Positions 1-7,846 of a DNA stretch of 10,616 nt are shown one piece after another (the first letter of the stretch is position 1; each line of letters opens with the position of its first letter). Source of the DNA: Gammaproteobacteria bacterium (GTDB lineage: Bacteria > Pseudomonadota > Gammaproteobacteria > DSM-19610); the NCBI GenBank assembly GCA_011371465.1, contig DRQL01000342.1, positions 1-10,616 of the forward strand, in the 5' to 3' direction. The notes under the pieces were generated by a model that worked only from the letters and a program-made list of their open reading frames with translations, ran no database searches and was not told where the DNA came from. The translations under genes were made by a program, and so were the position numbers.

Positions 1-1
1 C

Positions 2-1720
2 AGTGCGGGGATGGCACTGGTGGCCGCGTTGCTTGCGCTGGCCGTCTGGTGGTCACTGGACTTCCTGTACCAGCCGTCCGAGCGGGCGCTGCTGGCTGCC
101 GAAAGACCGATGCAGGCCGGTGTGGAGCAGGTTGTACCTACCGGGACCGGTGCACAATGGTCAGGACTGGTGCGGGAGCAACGCACGCTGGCGGTGCTGA
201 CGCTGGCCGTGTTGTATGCCATTTTTATCGCCGCCCTGGGCTATCGTCTTGGCCGGATCCACCGCGCACTGGACCGCTACGCGTGCCGGCTGGGCATCCA
301 GCTGCCCCCCACACCGGAGGGTGATGGAATCGGGCGCCTGGGCAAACGGATCGAGCGTATGAGCGAGGAAGTCATTGCCGAGACCTCGGCGCTGGAGTAC
401 CAGGCGCGGCACGACAGTCTGACCAGCCTTCCCAACCGGGCCATGCTGTTCGAACGGCTGGAAGCCGGACTGGCGGACGCGCTGGAGCACGACGAACCCC
501 TGTCCCTGCTGATCCTGGACCTGGATCGTTTCAAGGAAGTCAATGATACCCTCGGCCACCAGGTCGGCGACCGCATGCTGCAGGAAGTCGGTCGTCGCCT
601 GGAGTCGGTGTTGCGCCGCACCGATATGGTGGCCCGGCTCGGCGGGGATGAATTTGCCGTGCTGTTGCCCGGTGCCGGCATGCCGGTGAGCAAAGCGATC
701 TGCCGCAAGATTCTCGCGCAGCTGGAATCGCCCGTGAAGGTGGAGAACCTGCGCCTGCGGGCCGCGGTCAGCATCGGCGTGGCGCAGTGCCCCGATCACG
801 GCCGGGATGCCAGCCTGCTGATGCGCCACGCGGACATCGCGATGTACGAGGCCAAGCGCAGGCAGCAGGGGTTCGCCTTTTATACGCCCGACCGCGATGA
901 ATATTCGATCAGCCGTCTGGGTCTGTCGAGCGAGTTGCGGGACGCGATCAGCGAAGACCAGCTCATCCTCGAGTACCAGCCGATGGTCGATATCCGCAGC
1001 GGCAGGATTTTCTGCGCCGAGGCGCTGGTGCGCTGGCAGCACCCGCAGTACGGCCTGATTCCGCCGGAAGAGTTTATTCCCACCGCCGAGCAGACCGGCG
1101 TCATCCGTCCCATGACCCTGTGGGTCATCGATCGCGCCCTGAAGCAGGCGGCGGTATGGAGTCGCAGCGGGATCGATCTGCAGATCAGCATCAACCTCTC
1201 GGTGCGCTGCCTGCAGGATCGCAGCCTGCCGATGCAGGTACAGAAACTGGTGGACCGGTACAACGTCGACCCGCAACACGTGATACTGGAAATCACGGAA
1301 AGCGCCATTATGAATGATCCGCTGACAGCACGACGGGTCATGCGCCGGCTGTCCGGCATGGGCTTTAACCTGTCGATCGATGATTTTGGTACCGGTTATT
1401 CTTCACTGGCCTATCTCAAGCAACTGCCGGTCAACGAGATCAAGATCGACAAGTCCTTCGTTACCCGCATGGACGAGGATGAAAACGATGCGGTTATCGT
1501 GCGCGCCACCATCGACCTGGCGCACAATCTTGGCCTGAAAGTGGTGGCCGAGGGCGTGGAAAGCGGTGACGTGTGGAACCTGCTGGAGATGCTGGGTTGC
1601 GATACCGCGCAGGGTTTCTATATCCGCAAGCCGCTGAAACCACAGGAGCTGGCGGCCTGGATCAGTTCCCGCGACTACCGGCAGACGCGCTGGATGGCGC
1701 CCTTGCGGTTCGCCACGTAG
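2..1720 (+). CDS. Membrane-anchored GGDEF-EAL cyclic-di-GMP synthase/phosphodiesterase (5' end off window)
   Basis: Enzyme of cyclic-di-GMP turnover at the inner membrane. Counting from the ATG at 11, a hydrophobic segment spans residues 1-20. A short probably periplasmic stretch follows, then a second hydrophobic segment (about 60-80) and a linker. The GGDEF domain (about 130-290) has the GGDEF motif at 211-215 and an RxxD product-inhibition site at 202-205. The EAL domain (about 305-555) has EAL at 337-339, N395, E427, the DDFGTGYSS loop from 457, K478 and E514. By family knowledge this residue set suggests both catalytic sites could work; the net activity cannot be told. The frame stays open to the left edge and the first membrane segment begins at the first ATG, so the true start probably lies upstream and an N-terminal sensor part is missing. 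The stop codon at 1718-1720 lies inside a REP-like repeat. The gene is convergent with purB. Confidence 0.93.
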   Translation, partial: SAGMALVAALLALAVWWSLDFLYQPSERALLAAERPMQAGVEQVVPTGTGAQWSGLVREQRTLAVLTLAVLYAIFIAALGYRLGRIHRALDRYACRLGIQLPPTPEGDGIGRLGKRIERMSEEVIAETSALEYQARHDSLTSLPNRAMLFERLEAGLADALEHDEPLSLLILDLDRFKEVNDTLGHQVGDRMLQEVGRRLESVLRRTDMVARLGGDEFAVLLPGAGMPVSKAICRKILAQLESPVKVENLRLRAAVSIGVAQCPDHGRDASLLMRHADIAMYEAKRRQQGFAFYTPDRDEYSISRLGLSSELRDAISEDQLILEYQPMVDIRSGRIFCAEALVRWQHPQYGLIPPEEFIPTAEQTGVIRPMTLWVIDRALKQAAVWSRSGIDLQISINLSVRCLQDRSLPMQVQKLVDRYNVDPQHVILEITESAIMNDPLTARRVMRRLSGMGFNLSIDDFGTGYSSLAYLKQLPVNEIKIDKSFVTRMDEDENDAVIVRATIDLAHNLGLKVVAEGVESGDVWNLLEMLGCDTAQGFYIRKPLKPQELAAWISSRDYRQTRWMAPLRFAT

Positions 1721-1782
1721 GAGCGGTCCCCTGACCGCGAAAGCAGAACCCGGCCATCGCGCCGAAGGCCGGCGCTCCTGCA
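1716..1782 (+). repeat. REP/BIME-like double-hairpin repeat, copy A
   Basis: Two hairpins in tandem. The first is GCGGTC-N4-GACCGC (1723-1738), preceded by the tetranucleotide GTAG (1717-1720). The second is CCGGCC-N11-GGCCGG (1750-1772), which can alternatively fold as GCGCCG-N5-CGGCGC (1759-1775). The element is bounded by GTAGGAGCG and by CGCTCCTGCA, so the two outer ends mirror each other like a pair of head-to-head REP units. An inverted copy lies upstream of icd; positions 1723-1773 match it at 47 of 51 bases. The element supplies the TAG stop of the GGDEF-EAL gene and sits between convergent genes, where it could help end transcription or protect mRNA ends. Assignment to the REP class is by resemblance to gammaproteobacterial REPs, not by a search. 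Confidence 0.85.
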
Positions 1783-1814
1783 GTGGGGGGTGGTATACCC
1801 TGTGTCCCGTCCCG

Positions 1815-3182
1815 CTAGACCGACTTCGCCTGTTCAATGGCGTTGCCGATGTACGCCGCGGGTGTCAGCGCGGCCAGTTCCCGCTTCGCCGGTTCAGGGA
1901 TGTCCAGTGTTTCAATGAAGGTCTGGAGTGATTCGGCGCTGATGCCCTTGCCGCGGGTAAGCGCCTTGAGCTTTTCGTAGGGCTGCTCCACGCCGTAACG
2001 ACGCATGACGGTCTGCACCGCTTCCGCCAGTACTTCCCAGGTGGCGTCCAGGTCGGCCTTCAGCCGTTCCGGGCTGGCTTCCAGTTTGCCGACCCCGCGC
2101 AGCAGCGAGTCGAAGGCGATGACGGAATGCGCGACGCCTACGCCGAGGTTACGCAGCACCGTGGAATCACTCAGGTCGCGTTGCCAGCGGGACACCGGCA
2201 GTTTCATGGCCAGGTGGTCGAAGATGGCGTTGGCGATGCCCAGGTTGCCCTCGGCATTTTCGAAGTCGATGGGGTTGACCTTGTGCGGCATGGTCGAGGA
2301 ACCGACTTCGCCGGCCACCGTTTTCTGTTTGAAATAGCCCAGCGAGATGTAGCCCCACACGTCGCGCGCAAAGTCGATCAGGATGACGTTGAAGCGTGCC
2401 AGGGCATCGAACAGCTCGGCGATATAATCGTGCGGCTCGATCTGGGTGGTGTACCGGTTCCAGTCCAGTCCCAGCCCGCCAATGAAATCGCGCGCAAACC
2501 CTGGCCAGTCGACATCCGGGTAGGCGCTCAGGTGCGCGTTGTAATTGCCCACCGCGCCGTTGATCTTGCCCAGCAGTTCAACCGCGGCGACCTGGTCACG
2601 CTGGCGGCGCAGGCGCCAGACCGTGTTGGCGATTTCCTTGCCCAGCGTGGTCGGGGAGGCCGGCTGCCCGTGGGTGCGCGACAGCATCGGCAGTTCCGCC
2701 GTGCTGTGGGCCAGTGCAGAGAGCGTCTGGATGAGTTCATCGAGTTGCGGCAGCAGGACCTGGCCGCGCGCCTCGCGCAGCATCAGGGCATAGGCCAGGT
2801 TGTTGATGTCCTCGGAGGTGCATGCGAAATGGATGAATTCGCTGACCGCCTCCAGTTCATCGTTGCCGGCGATTTTTTCTTTCAGGAAATACTCCACGGC
2901 CTTGACGTCGTGGTTGGTGGTGCGCTCGATGTTCTTGACGCGCTGGGCGTCCTCCTCGCTGAACTTGTCGGCGATGCCGTCGAGCACCTTGCCGGCGTGT
3001 TCGCTGAGCGCCGGTACTTCCGGGATGCCCGGGTGTGCGGCCAGCGCCTGCAGCCAGCGCACCTCGACCAGTACCCGGTGCCGGATGAGGCCGAATTCGC
3101 TGAAGATCGGGCGCAGTGGCTCGGTTTTACGGGCATAGCGGCCGTCGACGGGGGATACCGCGGTCAGTGAGGTCAGGTCCAT
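1815..3182 (-). CDS. purB: Adenylosuccinate lyase
   Basis: Cytosolic enzyme of purine synthesis. It releases fumarate from SAICAR (giving AICAR) and from adenylosuccinate (giving AMP). The 455-residue length matches the E. coli-type enzyme, and the N-terminus (MDLTSLTAVSPVDGRY) is the typical PurB start. The fumarase/aspartase superfamily signature GSSTMPHKVNP lies at about 294-304, with S295 in the flexible catalytic loop. The catalytic histidine H171 sits in SRTHGQP; both positions agree with E. coli numbering. An AGGAAA ribosome site lies about 12 nt before the ATG. purB is the last gene of the minus-strand cluster, 23 nt after acnA, so co-transcription with acnA is likely. In E. coli it directly follows hflD instead. 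No defect is seen. Confidence 0.98.
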   Translation of the reverse strand: MDLTSLTAVSPVDGRYARKTEPLRPIFSEFGLIRHRVLVEVRWLQALAAHPGIPEVPALSEHAGKVLDGIADKFSEEDAQRVKNIERTTNHDVKAVEYFLKEKIAGNDELEAVSEFIHFACTSEDINNLAYALMLREARGQVLLPQLDELIQTLSALAHSTAELPMLSRTHGQPASPTTLGKEIANTVWRLRRQRDQVAAVELLGKINGAVGNYNAHLSAYPDVDWPGFARDFIGGLGLDWNRYTTQIEPHDYIAELFDALARFNVILIDFARDVWGYISLGYFKQKTVAGEVGSSTMPHKVNPIDFENAEGNLGIANAIFDHLAMKLPVSRWQRDLSDSTVLRNLGVGVAHSVIAFDSLLRGVGKLEASPERLKADLDATWEVLAEAVQTVMRRYGVEQPYEKLKALTRGKGISAESLQTFIETLDIPEPAKRELAALTPAAYIGNAIEQAKSV

Positions 3183-3205
3183 GGCGGGTTCGTGTTTCCT
3201 GTTGT

Positions 3206-5869
3206 TCAGGCGGCCAGTTGCCGCAGTACATAGTGCAGGATACCACCGTGCCGGTAGTATTCGATTTCCTGCGGGGTGTCGATGCGTACGCGTGCCTGGA
3301 AGCGGGTTTCTTCGCCTTCTTCATTGACCGCGCGTACCGTAACCTGTTTGGCCGAGCCATCGCCCAGGCCGTCGATGTGATAGCTCTCGGTGCCGTCCAG
3401 TCCCAGCGAAGCGGCGGTTTCCCCGTCCAGGTACTGCAGGGGCAGGATGCCCATGCAGACCAGGTTGGTGCGGTGAATGCGTTCGTAGCTTTCCGCGATG
3501 ACGGCGCGTACGCCCAGCAGGCGCGGGCCCTTGGCAGCCCAGTCGCGCGATGAGCCGGAGCCGTATTCCTTGCCCGCCAGTACCACCAGCGGGGTACCTT
3601 CGTCGCGGTAGCGCATGGCCGCGTCGTAGATACTCATCTGCTCGCCGCTGGGCTGGTGTACGGTCACGCCGCCCTCGGTGCCGGGGGCCATCAGGTTGCG
3701 CAGGCGGATATTGGCAAAGGTGCCGCGCATCATGACTTCGTGATTGCCGCGCCGGGAGCCCAGCGAGTTGAAGTCGCCCGGTTGCACGCCCTGCGCCAGC
3801 AGGTATTCGCCCGCCGGGCTGTCAGGCTTGATGGCGCCGGCCGGGGAGATGTGGTCGGTGGTGACCGAGTCGCCCAGCAGCGCCAGCGCGCGGGCGCCCT
3901 GGATATCCGTGACTTCGCCGGGGGTTTTGCGCATGCCTTCAAAGTAGGGCGGGTTGCGGATATAGGTCGAATCGTCGCTCCAGCCAAACAGCTGGCCCGC
4001 GGGGGATTCCAGTTCCACCCAGCGGTCGGCACCCTTGAACACATCCCGGTAGACGCTGGTGAATTCTTCCCGGTTGACGTTCTGCGCCACCGCGTCGTTG
4101 ATCTCTTTCTGCGTGGGCCAGATGTCTTTCAGGAACACGTCCTTGCCGTCGGCATCCTGGCCCAGGGGTTCACGGTATACATCGATATTCATGGTGCCGG
4201 CGATGGCGTAGGCGACGACCAGCGGCGGCGAGGCCAGGTAGTTCATGCGCACTTCGGCATGCACCCGCCCTTCGAAGTTACGGTTGCCCGACAGTACCGA
4301 GCATACCGACAGGTTGCCTTTTGCAATGGCCGCGGATACCGGCTCCGGCAGCGGGCCGGAGTTGCCGATGCAGGTGGCGCAGCCGTAGCCGATGACATGG
4401 AAACCCAGGGTTTCCAGGTCGGTCAGCAGGCCAGCCTGTTGCAGGTACTCGGTGACCACCTGTGAGCCCGGCGCCAGCGAGGTCTTCACCCAGGGTTTGA
4501 CCTGGAGGCCGAGCGCGGCGGCTTTCCTGGCCACCAGCCCGGCGCCCAGCATGACGGAAGGATTGGAGGTGTTGGTGCAGGAGGTGATAGAGGCGATCAC
4601 CACGGCGCCGTCGTCCAGTTGGAAGTCCTGCCCGTTGATGTTGCCCGCGGCGGGTTGGCTGTGCAGGTCGCGTTCGGTTTTCAGCGCGCTCAATGCCGTA
4701 TTGAACATGGCTTTCGAATCGCTCAGTGGAATGCGGTCCTGCGGTCGCTTGGGACCGGCGAGACTGGGTACCACCGTCGACATGTCGAGTTCCACGACGC
4801 TGGTGTATTCGGCCGGTGCCTGGCCGGGGGTACGGAACATGCCCTGTTCCTTTGCGTAGGCTTCCACCAGCGCGATCTGTTCCTCGTCGCGTCCCGACAG
4901 GCGCAGGTAGTTCAGTGTTTCCTCATCGACCGGGAAGATGCCGCAGGTGGCGCCGTATTCGGGCGCCATATTGGCCAGCGTGGCGCGGTCGGCCAGTGAC
5001 AGGTGGTCGAGGCCGTCGCCAAAGAATTCCACGAACTTGCCGACCACGCCGTGCTTGCGCAGCATCTCCACCACCAGCAGCACCAGGTCGGTCGCCGTGG
5101 CGCCTTCCGGCAGTTCGCCGCTCAGGTTGAAACCGACCACCTGTGGAATCAGCATGGAGACCGGCTGGCCCAGCATGGCGGCCTCGGCCTCGATGCCGCC
5201 CACCCCCCAGCCCAGCACGCCCAGGCCGTTGATCATGGTGGTGTGTGAGTCGGTGCCGACCAGGGTGTCGGGGTAGGCCTGCAGTACACCGTTGTTCTCC
5301 TGCCCGAATACGACACGGCCCAGGTATTCCAGGTTGACCTGGTGCACGATACCGGTGTCCGGCGGTACCACCTTGAAATTGGAAAAGGCTTTCTGGCCCC
5401 ACTTGAGGAAGCTGTAGCGTTCCCGGTTACGCTGGTATTCGATTTTGGCATTCAGGTCGATGGCGCCGCTGTTGCCGAAGCTGTCGATCTGCACCGAGTG
5501 GTCGATCACCAGCTCGGCGGGTTGCAGCGGATTGATCTTTTCCGGGTCGCCACCCAGCGCTTTCATGGCATCACGCATCGCGGCCAGGTCGACCACGGCC
5601 GGTACGCCGGTAAAGTCCTGCATCAGCACGCGCGCCGGGCGGTAGGCGATCTCCTGGCTGGGCTCCGCCTTTGGGTCCCAGTGGATCAACGCCTCGATGT
5701 CATCACGCGTGACCGTCTGGTCGTCTTCAAAACGAAGCAGGTTTTCGAGCAGTACCTTGAGCGAATAGGGCAGGCGCGAAACGTCTTTTTCCAGCGCGGG
5801 CAGACGATAGATCTCGTAGGTGTTGGAACCCACAGACAGGCTGCTGCGGGTGGAAAAACTGTTGCTCAT
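3206..5869 (-). CDS. acnA: Aconitate hydratase A (4Fe-4S)
   Basis: TCA- and glyoxylate-cycle enzyme that interconverts citrate and isocitrate through cis-aconitate. At 887 residues it matches the AcnA/IRP1 branch. The cluster cysteines are C431 (in SCTNTSNP), C497 and C500 (in GYGCATCIGNSG). Other family motifs are VGTDSHTTMINGLGVLGWGVGG (broken here only by reading on) in the N-terminal part and KEYGSGSSRDWAAKGP in the C-terminal swivel domain, which carries active-site serine and arginine residues. The start MSNSFSTRSSL at 5869 is preferred because AGGAG (5876-5880) lies 6 nt upstream; a frame extension to 5908 adds 13 residues without support. A weak possible -10 (CATAAT on the minus strand, 5908-5913) lacks a good -35. 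The gene is separated from hflD by about 250 bp and closely followed by purB. Iron sensing like that of IRP1 is possible but not shown. Confidence 0.98.
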   Translation of the reverse strand: MSNSFSTRSSLSVGSNTYEIYRLPALEKDVSRLPYSLKVLLENLLRFEDDQTVTRDDIEALIHWDPKAEPSQEIAYRPARVLMQDFTGVPAVVDLAAMRDAMKALGGDPEKINPLQPAELVIDHSVQIDSFGNSGAIDLNAKIEYQRNRERYSFLKWGQKAFSNFKVVPPDTGIVHQVNLEYLGRVVFGQENNGVLQAYPDTLVGTDSHTTMINGLGVLGWGVGGIEAEAAMLGQPVSMLIPQVVGFNLSGELPEGATATDLVLLVVEMLRKHGVVGKFVEFFGDGLDHLSLADRATLANMAPEYGATCGIFPVDEETLNYLRLSGRDEEQIALVEAYAKEQGMFRTPGQAPAEYTSVVELDMSTVVPSLAGPKRPQDRIPLSDSKAMFNTALSALKTERDLHSQPAAGNINGQDFQLDDGAVVIASITSCTNTSNPSVMLGAGLVARKAAALGLQVKPWVKTSLAPGSQVVTEYLQQAGLLTDLETLGFHVIGYGCATCIGNSGPLPEPVSAAIAKGNLSVCSVLSGNRNFEGRVHAEVRMNYLASPPLVVAYAIAGTMNIDVYREPLGQDADGKDVFLKDIWPTQKEINDAVAQNVNREEFTSVYRDVFKGADRWVELESPAGQLFGWSDDSTYIRNPPYFEGMRKTPGEVTDIQGARALALLGDSVTTDHISPAGAIKPDSPAGEYLLAQGVQPGDFNSLGSRRGNHEVMMRGTFANIRLRNLMAPGTEGGVTVHQPSGEQMSIYDAAMRYRDEGTPLVVLAGKEYGSGSSRDWAAKGPRLLGVRAVIAESYERIHRTNLVCMGILPLQYLDGETAASLGLDGTESYHIDGLGDGSAKQVTVRAVNEEGEETRFQARVRIDTPQEIEYYRHGGILHYVLRQLAA

Positions 5870-5984
5870 GCAATGCTCCTGCGAACCGTTATTCAGGCGA
5901 GCGCGCAATTATGGGCTATTTGAAATCGGCTGGATAGTAGTGGCGGGTCTGCGGGATCTGGCCGGGGCCGGTCCGGTCGTTCCC

Positions 5985-6072
5985 TCGTCATTGCGAGCGT
6001 AGCGCGGCAATCTCATGCAATGGAGTCCATCTGTCTGAGATTGCCGCGTCACTTCCTTCCTCGCAATGACGA
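5985..6072. repeat. 88-bp nested palindrome (MITE/REP-like intergenic repeat)
   Basis: Outer arms 5985-5997 (TCGTCATTGCGAG) and 6060-6072 are perfect 13-nt inverted repeats. Inner arms 6003-6015 (CGCGGCAATCTCA) and 6036-6048 are a second perfect 13-nt pair. The arms are separated by unequal bulges of 5 and 11 nt. The apex (6016-6035) holds another small palindrome, ATGGA-G-TCCAT (6020-6030). The whole can fold into one long cruciform. The TCATTGCGAGCG...GGCAATCT wording resembles a palindromic repeat scattered through many bacterial genomes; this is from memory, without a search. There is no U-tract, so it is not a standard terminator. It sits between hflD and acnA. Confidence 0.85.
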
Positions 6073-6125
6073 ATGAATCAGGGCTTCAATAAACTATAAT
6101 ATAAACAATGAATTGATAGTTATTA
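6073..6125. other. AT-rich spacer downstream of hflD
   Basis: This short stretch is strikingly A+T-rich compared with the GC-rich genes around it. The AT-richness continues into the last five or six codons of hflD. It could hold a promoter reading leftwards into acnA, but I could not place a convincing -35/-10 pair. No reading frame or RNA gene is seen. Confidence 0.4.
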
Positions 6126-6770
6126 TTAATGTAAATTAACATGATCTTTCAGCAGCGCCGTCGCCGCCTCGGCCAGCTTGCGCCGGCCCAGCAACAGTCC
6201 CAGCCGGGTGCCGCCGCACTGGCGCCATAACACCGCTGAGCGCATGGCGGCCAGCAGCAGGGCGCGCACCTGGTTAGCCACCGCGGTGTCGGTCAGGCGG
6301 GCGGGCTCGCCGTTGACCATGATGCGTGGTTTGAGTGTGCTGACGGTATGCGCGTAGATGTCGGCGAGGTTGGCTAACAGGTTGGGGTGGTCGATCGCGT
6401 AATGGACGTTTTGTTCCTGCGCGCGCCGGATATCTTCACCCAGTGTGTCGAGCAGGTCGGCGCGTTTGCTGAGTTTCCTTTCCAGGTGCAGCAGGACCAC
6501 CAGGTAACGACTCAGTTCAGTATCCGGTTTCTCCGGACCGTTCATCAGTTGTCGTTGCAGCAGGCGCAGGCCGGTACTGACCTTGCCGATATCACCGTAC
6601 ACATCGGTCACAACAGGGGCGTCGATTTTCAGTACGCTGTTCAGGCTGGCCTGCAGTGCATCCAGGTCAACCGGTTTGCCGCGCGCGGTTTGCTGCACCA
6701 GGTGCAGGGCCTGCAGTATACCGGCGAACGCCAGCGCGCGGTCTGTGTCGGTATGGTTCGCAGGACTCAT
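6126..6770 (-). CDS. hflD: High-frequency lysogenization protein HflD homologue
   Basis: Mostly helical peripheral protein of 214 residues (E. coli HflD is 213). In E. coli it is known for binding the phage lambda CII activator and affecting lysogeny; its normal cellular role is unclear. Recognised by the N-terminal pattern (DRALAFAGILQALHLVQQTARG) and the central region with VYGDIGKVSTGLRLLQRQL, and by its position after mnmA as in E. coli. The ATG overlaps the mnmA stop (ATGA, 6767-6770) and has no strong ribosome site, so translation is probably coupled to mnmA. The C-terminal codons are unusually AT-rich, and the protein ends in a helical KDHVNLH tail. No signal peptide or membrane segment is visible. 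Confidence 0.93.
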   Translation of the reverse strand: MSPANHTDTDRALAFAGILQALHLVQQTARGKPVDLDALQASLNSVLKIDAPVVTDVYGDIGKVSTGLRLLQRQLMNGPEKPDTELSRYLVVLLHLERKLSKRADLLDTLGEDIRRAQEQNVHYAIDHPNLLANLADIYAHTVSTLKPRIMVNGEPARLTDTAVANQVRALLLAAMRSAVLWRQCGGTRLGLLLGRRKLAEAATALLKDHVNLH

Positions 6771-7846
6771 GCGCAGATCGTACCACCGCCGAGGCAGCGA
6801 TCGCCGTCGTAGAGCACAATGGCCTGTCCCGGCGTCACGGCACGTTGCGGTTCGCTGAAACGCACCTGCATGCGGTCGTCCTGCAGCCCGACGATTTCGC
6901 AGGCCTGGTCCGCCTGCCGATAGCGGATGCGGGCGTGACAGCGTAACGGGGCAGCGGGTGCGTGACCGGAGATCCAGTGCAGGTCTTCGGCTACCAGTGC
7001 GGGCCTGAACAGGGCAGGGTGGTCATTCCCCTGCGCGACCAGCAGCTGGTTGGTGTCCATGCGTTTGCCCACCACGTACCAGGGCTCGTCACCGGCTTCG
7101 CGCAGGCCGCCGATACCCAGGCCCTGGCGCTGGCCGATGGTATGAAACATCAGGCCCTGGTGTCGGCCCAGCACCTGGCCTTCCACGGAAACGATGTCAC
7201 CGGGCTGCGCGGGAAGATAGCGCTGCAGGAAGGCGGTGAACTTGCGTTCGCCGATAAAGCAGATGCCGGTGCTGTCCTTTTTGTTGAAGTTCGGGAAGCC
7301 CAGCTTTTCAGCCAGGGAGCGCACTTCCGGTTTCGACAGTTCACCCAGGGGAAACTCGGCGCATCCCAGCGCTGCCTGGTCCAGGCGGTACAGGAAATAA
7401 CTCTGGTCCTTGTTGCTATCCCTGCCTTTCAACAGGCGGCGCTGCCCGGGCGGTCCGTCGACGCGGGCGTAATGGCCGGTCGCAATGCGGTCCGCGCCGA
7501 GCCCGGCCGCGTATTCCGGGAAGGCCCTGAACTTGATTTCCTGGTTGCAGAGTATGTCCGGGTTGGGGGTACGACCGGCGCGATACTCGGCGAGAAAAAA
7601 AGCGAACACACGGTCCCAGTATTCGGCCGAGAAGCTGACCGTGTGCAACGGTATGTCCAGGCAGTCGGCAACGGCGCGCGCATCGGCGAGGTCCTGTGCC
7701 GCAGGACAGTAATCCGCTTCGTCGTCCTCGTCCCAGTTTTTCATGAACAGTCCTTCCACCGGGTAGCCCTGTTCCAGCAGCAGTGCGGCTGCGACGGCCG
7801 AGTCGACGCCGCCGGAAAGGCCCAAGATGATTTTATTCCGGCTCAC
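6767..7846 (-). CDS. mnmA: tRNA-specific 2-thiouridylase MnmA
   Basis: Cytosolic enzyme that makes the 2-thio group of 5-methylaminomethyl-2-thiouridine at wobble position 34 of Lys, Glu and Gln tRNAs. It activates the uridine with ATP and receives sulfur from the TusE relay. The PP-loop SGGVDS is at residues 11-16. The two catalytic cysteines are C100 (in NPDILCN) and C196 (in STGICFIGE), matching the usual spacing. The length of 359 residues is normal. The start is GTG at 7846, overlapping the nudJ stop (GTGA), with a short AGGA about 9 nt upstream. No in-frame ATG gives a better N-terminus, because the protein begins only ten residues before the PP-loop. It is the middle gene of the nudJ-mnmA-hflD operon. 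Confidence 0.98.
   Translation of the reverse strand: MSRNKIILGLSGGVDSAVAAALLLEQGYPVEGLFMKNWDEDDEADYCPAAQDLADARAVADCLDIPLHTVSFSAEYWDRVFAFFLAEYRAGRTPNPDILCNQEIKFRAFPEYAAGLGADRIATGHYARVDGPPGQRRLLKGRDSNKDQSYFLYRLDQAALGCAEFPLGELSKPEVRSLAEKLGFPNFNKKDSTGICFIGERKFTAFLQRYLPAQPGDIVSVEGQVLGRHQGLMFHTIGQRQGLGIGGLREAGDEPWYVVGKRMDTNQLLVAQGNDHPALFRPALVAEDLHWISGHAPAAPLRCHARIRYRQADQACEIVGLQDDRMQVRFSEPQRAVTPGQAIVLYDGDRCLGGGTICA

Noticed and set aside
161..1279. Long open frame (372 codons) on the minus strand
   Set aside because: It lies fully antisense to the GGDEF-EAL gene, whose motifs are all in frame. Its translation has no recognisable domain and is the kind of long shadow frame expected in GC-rich DNA.
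2127..3170. Long open frame (347 codons) on the plus strand
   Set aside because: It is antisense to purB, which is intact and well recognised. The composition is rich in V, D, Q and R, as in other shadow frames.
3656..4465. Open frame of 269 codons on the plus strand inside acnA
   Set aside because: It is antisense to acnA with no family resemblance or ribosome site.
5870..5908. Upstream ATG at 5908 as the acnA start
   Set aside because: The ATG at 5869 has an AGGAG at ideal distance and gives the family N-terminus; the 13 extra residues resemble nothing.
5342..5923. Open frame of 193 codons on the plus strand at the acnA 5' end
   Set aside because: It is antisense to the acnA N-terminal domain and shows no domain.
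5985..6072. The palindrome as an intrinsic terminator of hflD
   Set aside because: No run of T follows either side of the fold, and the arms are interrupted by unequal bulges.
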